64,000 nucleotides of DNA from Devosia sp. Lineage in GTDB: Bacteria; Pseudomonadota; Alphaproteobacteria; Rhizobiales; Devosiaceae. The notes beneath the pieces are model-generated. The model had not been told where the DNA came from. It saw only the letters and a list, made by a program, of their open reading frames with translations, and ran no database searches. Below, in pieces: positions 14,449-23,253 of the stretch; within the stretch, counting starts at the first letter, position 1; each line of letters starts with the position of its first letter. The stretch lies in the NCBI GenBank assembly GCA_016713105.1, contig JADJPS010000020.1, forward strand, positions 62,001 through 126,000, in the 5' to 3' direction. The translations under genes were made by a program, and so were the position numbers.

Positions 14449-17403
14449 CTACGTCTTGACCAGATCGGACGGTATGACCAGCGAGAACAGCGTCCCCTGT
14501 CCGGCGACCGGGTCGACGCTCAGCGATAGCGCATTCACGGCCAGCAGCGATCGCGTCAGCGCCAGCCCGACGCTGGAGCGAACCGGCGCCAGGGTCTCGC
14601 CATCGCGGCCGATGCCATCCCGGAACACCACGAAGCGCTCGCCCAGGTCGCTGCGGCGTTCCCCGGTGTCGCGCACGTTGACGACGACGGCCCCGCTGTC
14701 TTCCAGCTGTGCCGACAGGATCATCGTGCCGCCGCCCGGCGTCTGGTCGATGGCGCTCGCCAGCAGGTTCAGGATGGCCTGCGTCAGCGAGGCCCGGTCG
14801 GCGGTGATGTGCGGCAGGCGCTCGGATACGGCACTGCGGACGAGCACGCGCGCCGCCGCCGCCTGGCTTTTCACGCGCAACAGGCAGGTATCGAGCAACG
14901 CGCCCAGTTCGATATCGTCTGCCTGCGCCTCGTAGCGCCCTTCGCGCAGCCGGGCATAGTCGTCGAGTTCGTCCACCAGCGTGGCGATCTCGATGCCGGC
15001 AGTCTTGATGTCCCGGGCGTACTCGGCCTGTCGCTGCGCCTCGGGCGAACCGCTGGCGGCGCCGTGGATCAGGTCGGCAAAGCCGATGATGCTGTTGAGC
15101 GGGCGCCGTACGCCCCGGCTGATCCGCACCAGCATCGAGGGTTCGACGTCGTCGGTGGCCATGGCCGGAGCGGGTGGCGCGGCAACAGGGGGGCTCGCTG
15201 CGAGCTTGCGCAGCGTGCCGAAATAACCTGCCACCACACCGGCCTGTCCCTCGGCGAACAGCACCAGCTGGGTGCCGTCGCTTCGGCCGCGAAACACGAT
15301 TGCCGGTCGCGCCGTTTCGGCGAAGCGAGCGGGTCGCTCCAGAAAGCGCTTGAGCTCGACGATTTCCTCGGGTTCGACCAGCCCCGCCAGCGGGTGGCCG
15401 ATCAGTTCGTCCTCGGTTCTGCCCAGGAGGATCCGGCCATGCAGCGACACCGCGGTGATCGTGCCGCTGCGATCGGCGGCGACGAAGCCCTCGTCGGAGG
15501 CCTCGGCGTGCAGTTCGGCGAAGGCGCGCACCGCCGCCTCGTGTCCGCCGCGCCGCTCGGCCATGCTTGCCGACAGCATCAGGGCCGGCCGGCCATGCCA
15601 GTTGATCGATTGCAGCCGCGCATTGACCGGGGCGAGGCTGCCGTCGCGGCGCACCAGTTGCGTTACTGGGCCAGCCCCGCCGGAATCCTCGGCCGGAAAG
15701 ATCGCCGTAAGGCCCGCCGCCCTGAGGCTCTCGATGCTGTCGTAGCCGGTCAGTTCGGTGAGGGCCCGGTTGGCGAACAGCACCTGCTGGTCGCGGAAGA
15801 CCATGATGCCCAGTGGCAGGCGGTTGAGGATGAAGGTCTCGCCGGCAAGGCTGATCAGGGCGCCGTCCGGCGACGAGGCCGGCGTGATGTCGACCTCCGC
15901 CGCCGGGGGCGGGGCGCTGCCGCCGACGCGGTCGCTCAGGATGCGGCTCAGTTCATCGAAATTGTAGCGGGAGACCCGCTCCACGGTCTCGGCGTCGGGC
16001 GTCGCCGGCATGCGCTGGGACTCGTCACCGCTGCTCGCGGTGCTTGCGATCGGTTCGAAGCCACGGCCGATGACCCGCCAGGTGGTGACCGTGGCCGCCA
16101 CCGCGTCGTCCGCAGCGGCAGCGACGGTTGCCGCGGGTTCGGTCTCGGCGGCGGCGATCAGTTCGGCAATATGGTCGATCTCGGGCTCGGGGACCGCCAT
16201 GGTCGGTTCCGTCCCGGCCGACAGGTCTGCGGCTGTGACGACCTCGGCTTCCTCGGCCGGCAGGGCGGGTTCCGGCGGCGCGTCAAGGGCCGGTGTCTCC
16301 TCTGCCGCTTCCGGCGCGGCAGGCTCTGTCATGGCCTCGAGTCCGGGCAGCCCCGCGGCCGCATCGACCTCGTCAACGGGCACGTCCGGCAACTCGGGGA
16401 CAGTGTCCTCGGGCGCGGGAAGCAACGTCTCGGGCGGGGCCACGAAGATCGTCTCGGGAACCTCCGGAGGCGGACCGGCAAAGGTCGCGTCGCGCTCCAC
16501 CAGCGTGCCGAACAGACCGTCGTCATCGGCTAGCCGGTCGAACAGGGACGACAGTGTCCCCGGTGGCGGGGTCCGATCGAGGATCGGCTCGACCCACAGT
16601 TCGCTGCCCGGCGCCGGCGTGGTGGCCGGCGGCGGCAGGTCGGGCGGCAGGCCGATCGGGAGCAGGGGCTCCGCAACCGGTTGGGCGGCGACCGGACGTG
16701 ACAGTTCCTCGAGGCCCTCCTCGGAGCGCACCTCGGCGATGCCGGACTCGAGCGCGGGAACCGCCGGCTCGGCTGGCTCGAACAGCAGCAGCATGGCGTC
16801 CTGGGGACTGGCCCGGAAGCGGGTAAGCAGCACCCGCTCCCCGGCCAGTTCGGCCATGCCGCTGTCGCCATCGAGCGCTGGCAGCCCCTCGCTCTCGATG
16901 ATCGGGGCGAACCGGGTCAGGGCGCGCGCCGATCCCGCGGCGATCTGGCTGTCATCGCTGACCAGCAGATACTCCGCCCCGGGCGGGAACAGCCGCGTCG
17001 ACAGGGTGTCGGCCCGCCCCGGTTCCATGGCCTCGAGCAGTTCGGGTTCCAGCGGGTCCACGCCGACGATCAGCATTGCCGTGCTGCCATCATCGAGTTC
17101 GAGCGGCGTGCAGGTGCAGGTGGTCGAGATCGGGCGATCGCCGGCAAGGAACTGGATGCGGCTCAGGCTGGAACGGCCCAGCGAACCGAGCCGGATCAGG
17201 CGGGCAATCTGGCCGCGGATCGGCACGGCCTCGGGCGCTAGCTTGACCCCGCGCTTCTTCATCTTGCCATGGAAGAACCGTGCCGCATCGTTGCGCCACA
17301 GCGGCATTTCGCCATCCTGCGACCACAGCCAGGTGGGACGGGCATCCGCCCAATGCACCAGCACCCGTCGGGCTGTCGGCGATTTGATCCAGTCTGCGTG
17401 CAC
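14449..17403 (-). CDS. PAS-domain histidine-kinase-like protein without phospho-acceptor His
   Basis: Protein of 984 residues with the architecture of large cytoplasmic alphaproteobacterial cell-cycle kinases (PdhS/PleC type). An N-terminal domain (1-200) is followed by an acidic, Pro/Ala/Glu-rich linker (about 220-480), two PAS-like domains (about 525-640 and 650-740) and a C-terminal HisKA/HATPase_c region (757-984). The H-box reads R-G-V-R-R-P-L-N where active kinases have H-E-(L/I)-R-T-P-L-N, so the phosphorylated His is Arg763. The N-box Asn is Ser883 (NLLASA), and the G1 box reads DTGERR instead of DxGxG. It is therefore probably a non-catalytic scaffold or ligand-binding protein. No membrane segment is seen. 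Confidence 0.85.
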   Translation of the reverse strand: MHADWIKSPTARRVLVHWADARPTWLWSQDGEMPLWRNDAARFFHGKMKKRGVKLAPEAVPIRGQIARLIRLGSLGRSSLSRIQFLAGDRPISTTCTCTPLELDDGSTAMLIVGVDPLEPELLEAMEPGRADTLSTRLFPPGAEYLLVSDDSQIAAGSARALTRFAPIIESEGLPALDGDSGMAELAGERVLLTRFRASPQDAMLLLFEPAEPAVPALESGIAEVRSEEGLEELSRPVAAQPVAEPLLPIGLPPDLPPPATTPAPGSELWVEPILDRTPPPGTLSSLFDRLADDDGLFGTLVERDATFAGPPPEVPETIFVAPPETLLPAPEDTVPELPDVPVDEVDAAAGLPGLEAMTEPAAPEAAEETPALDAPPEPALPAEEAEVVTAADLSAGTEPTMAVPEPEIDHIAELIAAAETEPAATVAAAADDAVAATVTTWRVIGRGFEPIASTASSGDESQRMPATPDAETVERVSRYNFDELSRILSDRVGGSAPPPAAEVDITPASSPDGALISLAGETFILNRLPLGIMVFRDQQVLFANRALTELTGYDSIESLRAAGLTAIFPAEDSGGAGPVTQLVRRDGSLAPVNARLQSINWHGRPALMLSASMAERRGGHEAAVRAFAELHAEASDEGFVAADRSGTITAVSLHGRILLGRTEDELIGHPLAGLVEPEEIVELKRFLERPARFAETARPAIVFRGRSDGTQLVLFAEGQAGVVAGYFGTLRKLAASPPVAAPPAPAMATDDVEPSMLVRISRGVRRPLNSIIGFADLIHGAASGSPEAQRQAEYARDIKTAGIEIATLVDELDDYARLREGRYEAQADDIELGALLDTCLLRVKSQAAAARVLVRSAVSERLPHITADRASLTQAILNLLASAIDQTPGGGTMILSAQLEDSGAVVVNVRDTGERRSDLGERFVVFRDGIGRDGETLAPVRSSVGLALTRSLLAVNALSLSVDPVAGQGTLFSLVIPSDLVKT

Positions 17404-17617
17404 GCGCTACACTTTCCGGTCGTGCCGTTTTGGCACAGGCCGCACTCGATACTTAACACTCTCTAAATATCGTGGCCCGGCAATGGGGTCCACAACAAGG
17501 CGAGCCCGTTTCCGCCATTCGCGGCCCATGGTTAAGTGCGGCGTCTGCGGCAGTCGCGCCGGAAAATCCACCCTTGCCAGCCGGCGCTTCTGAAACTATG
17601 GTCCGCCCGCTTCCAGG

Positions 17618-17694
17618 GCCGCCTTAGCTCAGTTGGTTAGAGCACTAGATTGTGGATCTAGGGGTCTCCCGTTCGAACCGGGAAGGCGGTACCA
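17618..17694 (+). tRNA. tRNA-His (GTG), no G-1, A73
   Basis: Full cloverleaf: acceptor GCCGCCT/AGGCGGT, D-arm GCTC...GAGC, anticodon stem CTAGA/TCTAG with loop TTGTGGA (anticodon GTG), T-arm TCCCG/CGGGA, then A73 and an encoded CCA. The first acceptor pair is G1-U72. The base before G1 is a G in the DNA but the discriminator is A, so it cannot form the usual G-1:C73 pair. This matches the atypical alphaproteobacterial tRNA-His recognised by a divergent HisRS, which is encoded 6 kb downstream. Confidence 0.95.
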
Positions 17695-18258
17695 TTTTCC
17701 CTGCACCTGATGCCGGCACGAGTGCGGCGGCTTCGCCCGCGTGCTGCCACAGATCGGTCACGTTGCTGAACGGGCCTGTCCCTCGGATCGTCCCGCGATG
17801 GCTGAACGATGCCTGTAGACTCGGGCAGACGGACGTTCAGCCCGGCCCGGCTATCGTTGCGCCGCCTGTTGCCGCTAACGGGAAATTGACCGGCCCTGCC
17901 TTATCCTGGTCGCAACCGGCTGCACGATGGAGCGTTGCTGGACCGGCGAGCGCGGATGGCGAGGATCACAGGAATGGAACGGCGCGACAGACCCACCGGA
18001 TACAGGACAACCCATCGGCTGCATCTGGTATCGGGTGCGGCGCGCCTGCGCGATGCGCATCCTGCCGATCGCGATGCGCACCTTGCCGATATCGCCCCCA
18101 TGCACGCCCCCGAAGCCCCGATGGCGGTGACCTTCGAGGGCCTGACCCCCGCGCAGCAGGCAGCGGCAATCGCCGCCTTCCCCGGTGGCCGCCGCTTCGT
18201 GCTGGCGGGGTGATCCGCAGCGCCTCGTGCCGGAGGTCGCCGGCGGGGTGAATGCCGG
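17695..18258. other. 564-bp gap after tRNA-His
   Basis: No confidently coding gene. A 199-residue open frame on the plus strand starts inside the tRNA and is rejected. The only plausible coding stretch is the plus-strand frame at 17935-18213. No clear promoter or terminator was recognised. Confidence 0.5.
17935..18213 (+). CDS. hypothetical protein, uncertain
   Basis: A 92-residue frame whose second half has the GC-rich third-position bias of neighbouring genes and a plausible helical segment (LTPAQQAAAIAAFPGG). I recognise no family. The first half looks less like coding sequence, so the true start may be an internal ATG (for example the one before HAPEAP). It converges on the vWA gene, whose stop is at 18259. 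Could be a chance frame. Confidence 0.3.
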   Translation: MLDRRARMARITGMERRDRPTGYRTTHRLHLVSGAARLRDAHPADRDAHLADIAPMHAPEAPMAVTFEGLTPAQQAAAIAAFPGGRRFVLAG

Positions 18259-19995
18259 CTACTTCGATAGCCGCAGATCGGTGATGTTCTGGCCGATCTC
18301 CTGGAAGGTGTCGATCAGGCTGCCGCCGCTGTCCGGAAAGAAGGCCTTGCTGTCGTCGCTGGCGCAATCGGTCAGCAGGACCTCTTCGTCGCTGTCTTCG
18401 TCGATGTTGTAGCCGATCGTGTAGACGACGATGTCCTTGTCCTTCATGGCCTCGCACAGCGCCGCCGCCTGGACGGCCGTATCGTCGGGTGCGTCGCAGT
18501 CGATGATGCCGGTCCTGACGCCGTTGCAGTACTGTCGGTTGTAGACGCCGTCGGTCATGATGATGGCGACCTTGAGCAGGTTGGGCTCATCGTAGTCGGC
18601 TGGGACGTTCTCGGCGTCGGGCCACAGGTAGCCGAACTCGGGCGACAGCATGTACCAGGCCCAGGCGGTGCCCAGATGGCCGGCCGTCGAGCCGTGATCG
18701 TCCATGTCGTCGGACTCGTCGTAGAGGACGTCGGTATCCGAGGTCAGGGGCGTGATGTCCTGGTCGATGTCGCAAACGCCGTTGCTTTCGTAGTTCGCCC
18801 CGAGCAGCGTCGTCGTCGGCGGATCTTCAGTGTAGGTATTGGTGGCCCGCTCCGTCACGCAGTCGGTGATCTGGTAGGTCCGCCAGTCGCCGTCGTCGTC
18901 CTCGAAATAGTAGTACTCGCACAGGTACTCGGTGCAGTAGGCCTTGCCGCCGGTCGCCCGCGGGTCGGTCGAACTGGTGGAGGTCACCCCGTCGAGCGAG
19001 AAGGTATCGGCGGTCCGCGAGGTGACGGTGTAGGTCTCGCCGTTATAGGACGAGTTGCTGGTCCCGACGATGTGGACGTGGTCACCGGTCGCAAAGCCAT
19101 GGCCGGTCGCCGTCACGACGACTTCGCAGCTGGTGATCAGGCACTTTCGGGCCTTGTCGCTGGAACTCGTGCTGTAGGAGTTGTAGCTGGAGCTGTTGAC
19201 GTTGACCCCGGCCGTCGTCTGCAACGAGAAGGTAGTGGATGTCTTGTACACGACCTTGAAGTACTTGTTGTTGACCTGCCACATGCCGCTGATATTGGCG
19301 AGGTAGATGACGTCGCCCGTCGCGAAGCCGTGGCTGCTGGAGGTGGTCACGACGGCGGGATTGGCCTTGGTGATGCCGCTGACATTGACCTGGCTCGCCA
19401 TCCACCTGAGGTTGGTGAGCGTCTTGCCCGCCGGCACCGAGCCGCGAATCTCGTCGGCGAGGTCGCCTACGTTCACCGCCTCCGACCATGGGATGATCGC
19501 CATCTTGGAGTAGGTCGGCTCCTGCTCCTCCTGCACCACGAGATCGATCAGTTCTTCGAGCGCATCCTGCAGGTCATCGATGTCGTACTTCATCGAACCG
19601 GTGTTATCGAGCGCCACCGCCACCTCGAGGTCGACCGAGCCCCGCGTCGCCTCCGCCGAGATGGCGGCCGAGACCGTCGGGATGCCGATCAGGTGCATGA
19701 AGGCCATCGGGACGGTGACCGAGCCGGCGAGCAGCAGGGTGCCGCTGTCGGTGTCCGGCGTGGCGGCGGTGATCGCCACCTCGGTGTCGGACATCGCCAG
19801 CCGTTCCTCGACCAGCGCTTCCGCAGAGGCCATCAGCTCGTCTTCGGTCGGATCATCGTAGATGGTCGGCAGCAGGCCGAGCGCCGCGGAGTCGAGCGCC
19901 TGCTGCGCGCGCGTCCGCGCCTGCTCGATCTGGGTATAGTCGACCACTGCGCCCGCGAAGGTGATCAGCACCAGCGCCATTAACGCAAACAGCAC
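18259..19995 (-). CDS. TadG-like vWA pilus-assembly protein with two inserted FCCH-like repeats
   Basis: TadE/TadG-type protein: an N-terminal membrane helix (LFALMALVLITFAGAVVDY) followed by a von Willebrand A domain with MIDAS motif DNTGSM (D130) and later MTDGVYN. The usual compact vWA fold is interrupted between the second strand (AIIPWSEAVNVG) and the LGTAWAWYMLSP segment. The insert carries two copies of an 'HGFATGD.(6).G.(9).Y.V...T..TFSL' repeat (about 222-258 and 299-335) like the E1_FCCH domains found in phage-type proteins, plus a Cys-rich acidic stretch. GTG 19995 is the formal start, but the frame extends upstream through IKLFKRFHSDERGVFAV. The true start is probably ATG 20056 with one extra G near 20048. 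Confidence 0.8.
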   Translation of the reverse strand: MLFALMALVLITFAGAVVDYTQIEQARTRAQQALDSAALGLLPTIYDDPTEDELMASAEALVEERLAMSDTEVAITAATPDTDSGTLLLAGSVTVPMAFMHLIGIPTVSAAISAEATRGSVDLEVAVALDNTGSMKYDIDDLQDALEELIDLVVQEEQEPTYSKMAIIPWSEAVNVGDLADEIRGSVPAGKTLTNLRWMASQVNVSGITKANPAVVTTSSSHGFATGDVIYLANISGMWQVNNKYFKVVYKTSTTFSLQTTAGVNVNSSSYNSYSTSSSDKARKCLITSCEVVVTATGHGFATGDHVHIVGTSNSSYNGETYTVTSRTADTFSLDGVTSTSSTDPRATGGKAYCTEYLCEYYYFEDDDGDWRTYQITDCVTERATNTYTEDPPTTTLLGANYESNGVCDIDQDITPLTSDTDVLYDESDDMDDHGSTAGHLGTAWAWYMLSPEFGYLWPDAENVPADYDEPNLLKVAIIMTDGVYNRQYCNGVRTGIIDCDAPDDTAVQAAALCEAMKDKDIVVYTIGYNIDEDSDEEVLLTDCASDDSKAFFPDSGGSLIDTFQEIGQNITDLRLSK

Positions 19996-20106
19996 GGCGA
20001 AGACGCCGCGTTCGTCCGAATGGAAGCGCTTGAAGAGCTTGATGAAAACCGCGCATGACGCCCGAGTCCAGAGGAATCCGGGCGCCAGTTTCGCCGAAAT
20101 TCCTAA

Positions 20107-20724
20107 CTAAAGCACAATCACCTTGGCGCCAATTTTCACCCGCGCGTAGAGGTCTTCGACGTCGTCATTGACCATCCGGATGCAGCCCGAGGAGACGTCC
20201 TGGCCGATCGACCAGGGCTCGTTGGTGCCGTGGATGCGATAGAGCGTCGAGCCGATATAGATGGCCCGCGCGCCCAGCGGGTTGTTGGGTCCGCCGGGCA
20301 TGTAGTCGGGCAGCCCGGGCTTGCGCCGTTTCATTTCCTCGGGCGGGGTCCAGCCCGGCCACTCGCGCTTGTTGGACACGCGATGCGTGCCGCTCCACTC
20401 AAAGCCGTCGCGCGCCGTGCCGATGCCGTAGCGCAGCGCCCTGCCGCTGCCGAGCACCAGGTAGAGGTATTTCTGCCCGGTCACCACGACGATCGTACCC
20501 GGCTGCTGGTCGGTGTCGTAGGGCACCACCTGCCGCATGAAACGGGCGTCGAGGCGGACCTTGCCGGTCTTGAGCTGCAGCGCATTGCGCGGCTTGCCGC
20601 TGGTCGTCGACATGCCCGGCGGCGGCTCGAACAGGAACCGGGCGGCCTGTGCCGTCTCGGCAAGCAAGGACGTGCTCAGCATGAGGGCGCCACCGAGCAG
20701 CAGGGTGCGATAGGAACGCAACAT
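20107..20724 (-). CDS. L,D-transpeptidase (YkuD family)
   Basis: Periplasmic cell-wall enzyme of the ErfK/YbiS/YcfS/YnhG group, 205 residues, that forms 3-3 cross-links or attaches proteins to peptidoglycan. A signal peptide (LLLGGALMLSTSLLAETAQA) precedes the YkuD domain. The catalytic block HGTNEPWSIGQDVSSGCIRM holds the active His, Ser-Ser-Gly and Cys. ATG 20724 was taken over the GTG four codons upstream; neither has a strong ribosome site. The gene stands alone, with the HigBA-like pair divergent to it. Confidence 0.9.
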   Translation of the reverse strand: MLRSYRTLLLGGALMLSTSLLAETAQAARFLFEPPPGMSTTSGKPRNALQLKTGKVRLDARFMRQVVPYDTDQQPGTIVVVTGQKYLYLVLGSGRALRYGIGTARDGFEWSGTHRVSNKREWPGWTPPEEMKRRKPGLPDYMPGGPNNPLGARAIYIGSTLYRIHGTNEPWSIGQDVSSGCIRMVNDDVEDLYARVKIGAKVIVL

Positions 20725-20801
20725 CACAACACTCACAGATCAAGGCCCGCGACTGACGGGCGATACGCGAATATTGAATAAAATGCCCAACGTACAGTGA
20801 A

Positions 20802-21197
20802 GTGATGTGGTTAAGCAGCGGTGTGCCGTCTTGGTTAACTCCGCGTTATTTGGGCGGCCGAGCCGTTCCACGGAGGGGGAGCGGCGATGTGGCACCGACG
20901 AGTTCAGCCAGGAGGCCTCTCGTCAGAACGGAGAGAACGACGAGGGGGGACCCCAAGGACCCCGCGAGCCGGATCGAAAGCAACGGCCTTGAGCAGGTTC
21001 ACGAGCCCTACATAAAGCACCTTGAGGGACCGCTCTGGGAAATGCGCATGAAGGGTCGCGATGGCATCGCCAGGGCGGCTTATGTATCGGCGGTTGGACG
21101 GCGTGTTGTGGTCGTTCGGGTCTTTGCGAAAAAGACGCAGAAGACGCCCCGCCGTGAAATCGAACTGGCCCTGAAAAGGGCGAAGGAGGTCAAATGA
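20802..21197 (+). CDS. HigB/Gp49-like toxin, N-terminus scrambled
   Basis: RelE-superfamily mRNA interferase of the phage-derived Gp49/HigB type. The C-terminal 75 residues are well conserved (VHEPYIKHLEGPLWEMRMK, RDGIARAAYVSA, VFAKKTQKTP, LALKRAKE). Homology begins only near 20970; the preceding 56 codons have no toxin features, while fragments such as GTDEFSQEA in another frame look like the missing start. Several indels in 20880-20970, or genuine decay, must be assumed. Base composition is lower in GC than its neighbours, fitting horizontal transfer. The stop overlaps the antitoxin start by 4 bp. Confidence 0.7.
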   Translation: MMWLSSGVPSWLTPRYLGGRAVPRRGSGDVAPTSSARRPLVRTERTTRGDPKDPASRIESNGLEQVHEPYIKHLEGPLWEMRMKGRDGIARAAYVSAVGRRVVVVRVFAKKTQKTPRREIELALKRAKEVK

Positions 21198-21508
21198 CTC
21201 GCAAGACTATCCCCGTCGAAGAGGCGGCAAAGGAGTGGTTCAAGGACCCTGAATTCAGAACCGCTTACGATGAACTCGAAGAGGAGTTTGCCCTTGCGGG
21301 CGCACTCATTGAAGCACGCGCCGCGGCCGATATGACTCAGCAGGATGTTGCTGAGGCAATGGGTACAACCCAGGCAGTTGTTGCGCGCCTCGAAAGCGGA
21401 CGCGGCATGCCATCAACACGCACGCTCAAGCGTTTCGCCACGGCAACGCGTACACGCCTTCGGATCAGCTTCGAGCCCGATGAACCGAACACTCCTGCTG
21501 GCCAGTAG
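21194..21508 (+). CDS. HigA-like antitoxin, XRE family
   Basis: 104-residue antitoxin with a helix-turn-helix of the Cro/C1 type (MTQQDVAEAMGTTQAVVARLESG, key residues Q-x-x-V-A and T-x-x-x-V-A-R-L-E). The N-terminal part (EEAAKEWFKDPEFRTAYDELE) is the conserved HigA-type toxin-binding region. ATGA overlap with the upstream toxin gene gives the toxin-first order typical of HigBA. It likely represses its own promoter in 20725-20801. Codon use is less GC-biased than surrounding genes. Confidence 0.88.
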   Translation: MTRKTIPVEEAAKEWFKDPEFRTAYDELEEEFALAGALIEARAAADMTQQDVAEAMGTTQAVVARLESGRGMPSTRTLKRFATATRTRLRISFEPDEPNTPAGQ

Positions 21509-21579
21509 CAAAGCACCATCAGTGCGCCCCTTCGAGGGTCAAGCTGCCCCTCATCGCAGTGACCTTCTTCAGCGCTGGA

Positions 21580-22026
21580 CTAAAGGAAGATCCTGGCCTG
21601 GGCATCCCCGGACACCGCATCGGGCGGCAGGTCCCAGCCGTGCGGCAGCAGCCGCCCCAGCACGCTGCCCACCTGCGCGGCGGTGAACGGCTTGGTCAGC
21701 ACCTCGGTGCTGCCCAGTTGCCGCGCCCGCGCGATCGTCTCGCGGTTGGGATAGGCCGTCATCACGATCACCGGCGCCGCGCCGTTGGCCCCGAAGCGGG
21801 GATCGCGCATCACCTGCAGCAGCGCCGCCCCGTTCATCTCGGGCATGTACCAGTCGAGCAGCACCACGTCGTAGCGATTGGCCAGCAGCGAGCCGACCGC
21901 CATGGCGCCGCCGTCGACCTCGACAATGTTGGTGAGCCCCAGCTTGCGCAGGGTTGCGGAAGCCGCCGCCCGCGCATAGGCATTGTCGTCAACGATCAGC
22001 GCCGACAGCTTGTCCGGAACGATCAC
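21580..22026 (-). CDS. single-domain response regulator
   Basis: CheY-like receiver of 148 residues without an output domain. The acidic pair is in IVDDNAY, the phospho-acceptor Asp in LLDWYMPEMNG, the switch Thr in VMTAYP and the conserved Lys in LTKPFT, so all catalytic residues are present. MIVPDKLSALIVDD follows directly from the ATG. No partner kinase is adjacent; the only kinase-like gene in the window lacks its own His. Probably takes part in a phosphorelay, chemotaxis or the general stress response. Confidence 0.9.
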   Translation of the reverse strand: MIVPDKLSALIVDDNAYARAAASATLRKLGLTNIVEVDGGAMAVGSLLANRYDVVLLDWYMPEMNGAALLQVMRDPRFGANGAAPVIVMTAYPNRETIARARQLGSTEVLTKPFTAAQVGSVLGRLLPHGWDLPPDAVSGDAQARIFL

Positions 22027-22083
22027 TGGCTTCAGCCCCCCGCCGAATCGCCGCGTCGCGCAACTATTGACGGTGACCTTTCG

Positions 22084-22706
22084 ATGTCAACTTCGGACCA
22101 ACAGATCCGCTGCAGCTGGGCCGGCAGCGACCCGCTCTACGTGCACTATCACGATCGGGAATGGGGGCGGCCGGTCACCGATGATGCGCGCCTGTTCGAG
22201 AAGCTGTGCCTCGAGGGCTTCCAGTCGGGTCTCGCCTGGATCACCATCCTCAGGAAGCGCGATAATTTCCGCGCCGCCTTCCAGGGCTTCGATATCGCCG
22301 TTGTCGCCGCCATGGGCGAGGCCGACATCGAGCGGCTGCTGGCGATGCCGGCATCGTCCGGCACCGCGGCAAGATCGCCTCGACCATCAACAACGCGCAA
22401 CGCACACTCGAGATCCAGCGCGAGTTCGGCTCGCTTGCCGCCTATATCTGGAGTTTCGAGCCTGACGGCGGCGGCACCGACACGGCGCCCGGTCCGATCC
22501 CCTCCGAGACGGACGCCTCGCGCGCCCTCAGCAAGGACCTGCGCCGGCGCGGCTTCAGCTTCGTCGGCCCGACCACGTGCTACGCCTTCATGCAGGCCAT
22601 GGGCCTCGTCAACGATCACGCGGAGGCGTGCTGCTGCCGCGCCGGGGTCGAGGCCGAACGCGCCGCGCTTTCGCGCCCGGCGGGGCCGATGGCCGATAGG
22701 CGATAG
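22084..22706 (+). CDS. tag: DNA-3-methyladenine glycosylase I, frameshifted
   Basis: Base-excision repair enzyme that removes 3-methyladenine. The N-terminal part (RCSWAGSDPLYVHYHDREWGRP, key residues C-W and H-D-x-E-W-G; LFEKLCLEGFQSGLAW) is canonical Tag. After LLA the frame slips: inserting one base near 22344 (GCG-GAT) restores DAGIVRHRGKIASTINNAQ and then FSFVGPTTCYAFMQAMGLVNDH and the C-terminal zinc-site residues (CCC region) to the stop at 22704-22706. The corrected protein is about 207 residues, normal for Tag. A single-base consensus error is more likely than a real mutation. Confidence 0.85.
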
Positions 22707-22963
22707 CCCCGGCTCAGGGGCGGTAGAGCAGCAGCATCAGCAGCGCCAGCCGCGAGAGCGGGGGCAACCCCTCGTCGCGGCTTTCCCTTCGTGGCGCCCG
22801 GCGCGGCCGCTGGGGCTGGCGAGGGGCGGCAGTATCGTCTCCTGGCAATGGCATGGTCGGTCCGGCGCTTCGGGCGTCCGGCTCCCTGGGATGATCGGAA
22901 GTTTGATGGCAAGGTCAGGACCCGCCCCGGCGGTGCGGTGCGGGTCCTGCGAGGCAGGCGCGG

Positions 22964-23159
22964 TCAGCGCCCGATATCGGGCGGCAGCCCGATATCCCTG
23001 AGCAGGTGCGGCGACAGCTGGGCCGCACTGCCGGCCCGGTAGGGCCGCAGCGTGCGCCGCAGCAGCGCGTTCGCCCGCCGCTTGAGCAGGTACAGTCGGA
23101 TGAGCGCGAGGAGTCCGCGGCGGATCTCGTGCTCGCTGAGTTTCGAAGGCCCGCGTCAT
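22964..23159 (-). CDS. small DUF1127-like protein, one-base frameshift
   Basis: A short gene missed by simple frame reading. From ATG 23159 (AGGGA seven bases upstream) the peptide MTRAFE continues, after removing one base from the TTT run at 23141-23143, into LSEHEIRRGLLALIRLYLLK, an Arg-rich middle and the ending LSPHLLRDIGLPPDIGR. The corrected length is 64 residues. The Arg-rich helix plus (L/I)-x-R-D-I-G-L-P ending is typical of the small DUF1127-type proteins common in Rhizobiales, some of which affect RNA and phosphate metabolism. The family call is by resemblance only. Confidence 0.6.
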
Positions 23160-23253
23160 CTCGCGGTCCCTGAAGATCAGAATCATGGCCGTGTCCGGGA
23201 ATCTCCCGGTCCTCTGGCGATTGGGGCGGAACCTGCGGCAGGCGGACGGCCGC

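Noticed and set aside
11425..14529. 1034-residue plus-strand open frame
   Set aside because: Antisense to the iron permease and binding-protein genes; low-complexity Arg/Gln/Gly sequence without motifs.
17652..18251. 199-residue plus-strand frame
   Set aside because: Starts inside the tRNA-His gene and shows no coding signature in its first half.
22737..23186. 149-residue minus-strand frame
   Set aside because: Only its first few codons belong to the small DUF1127-like gene; the rest is the wrong frame after a one-base slip.
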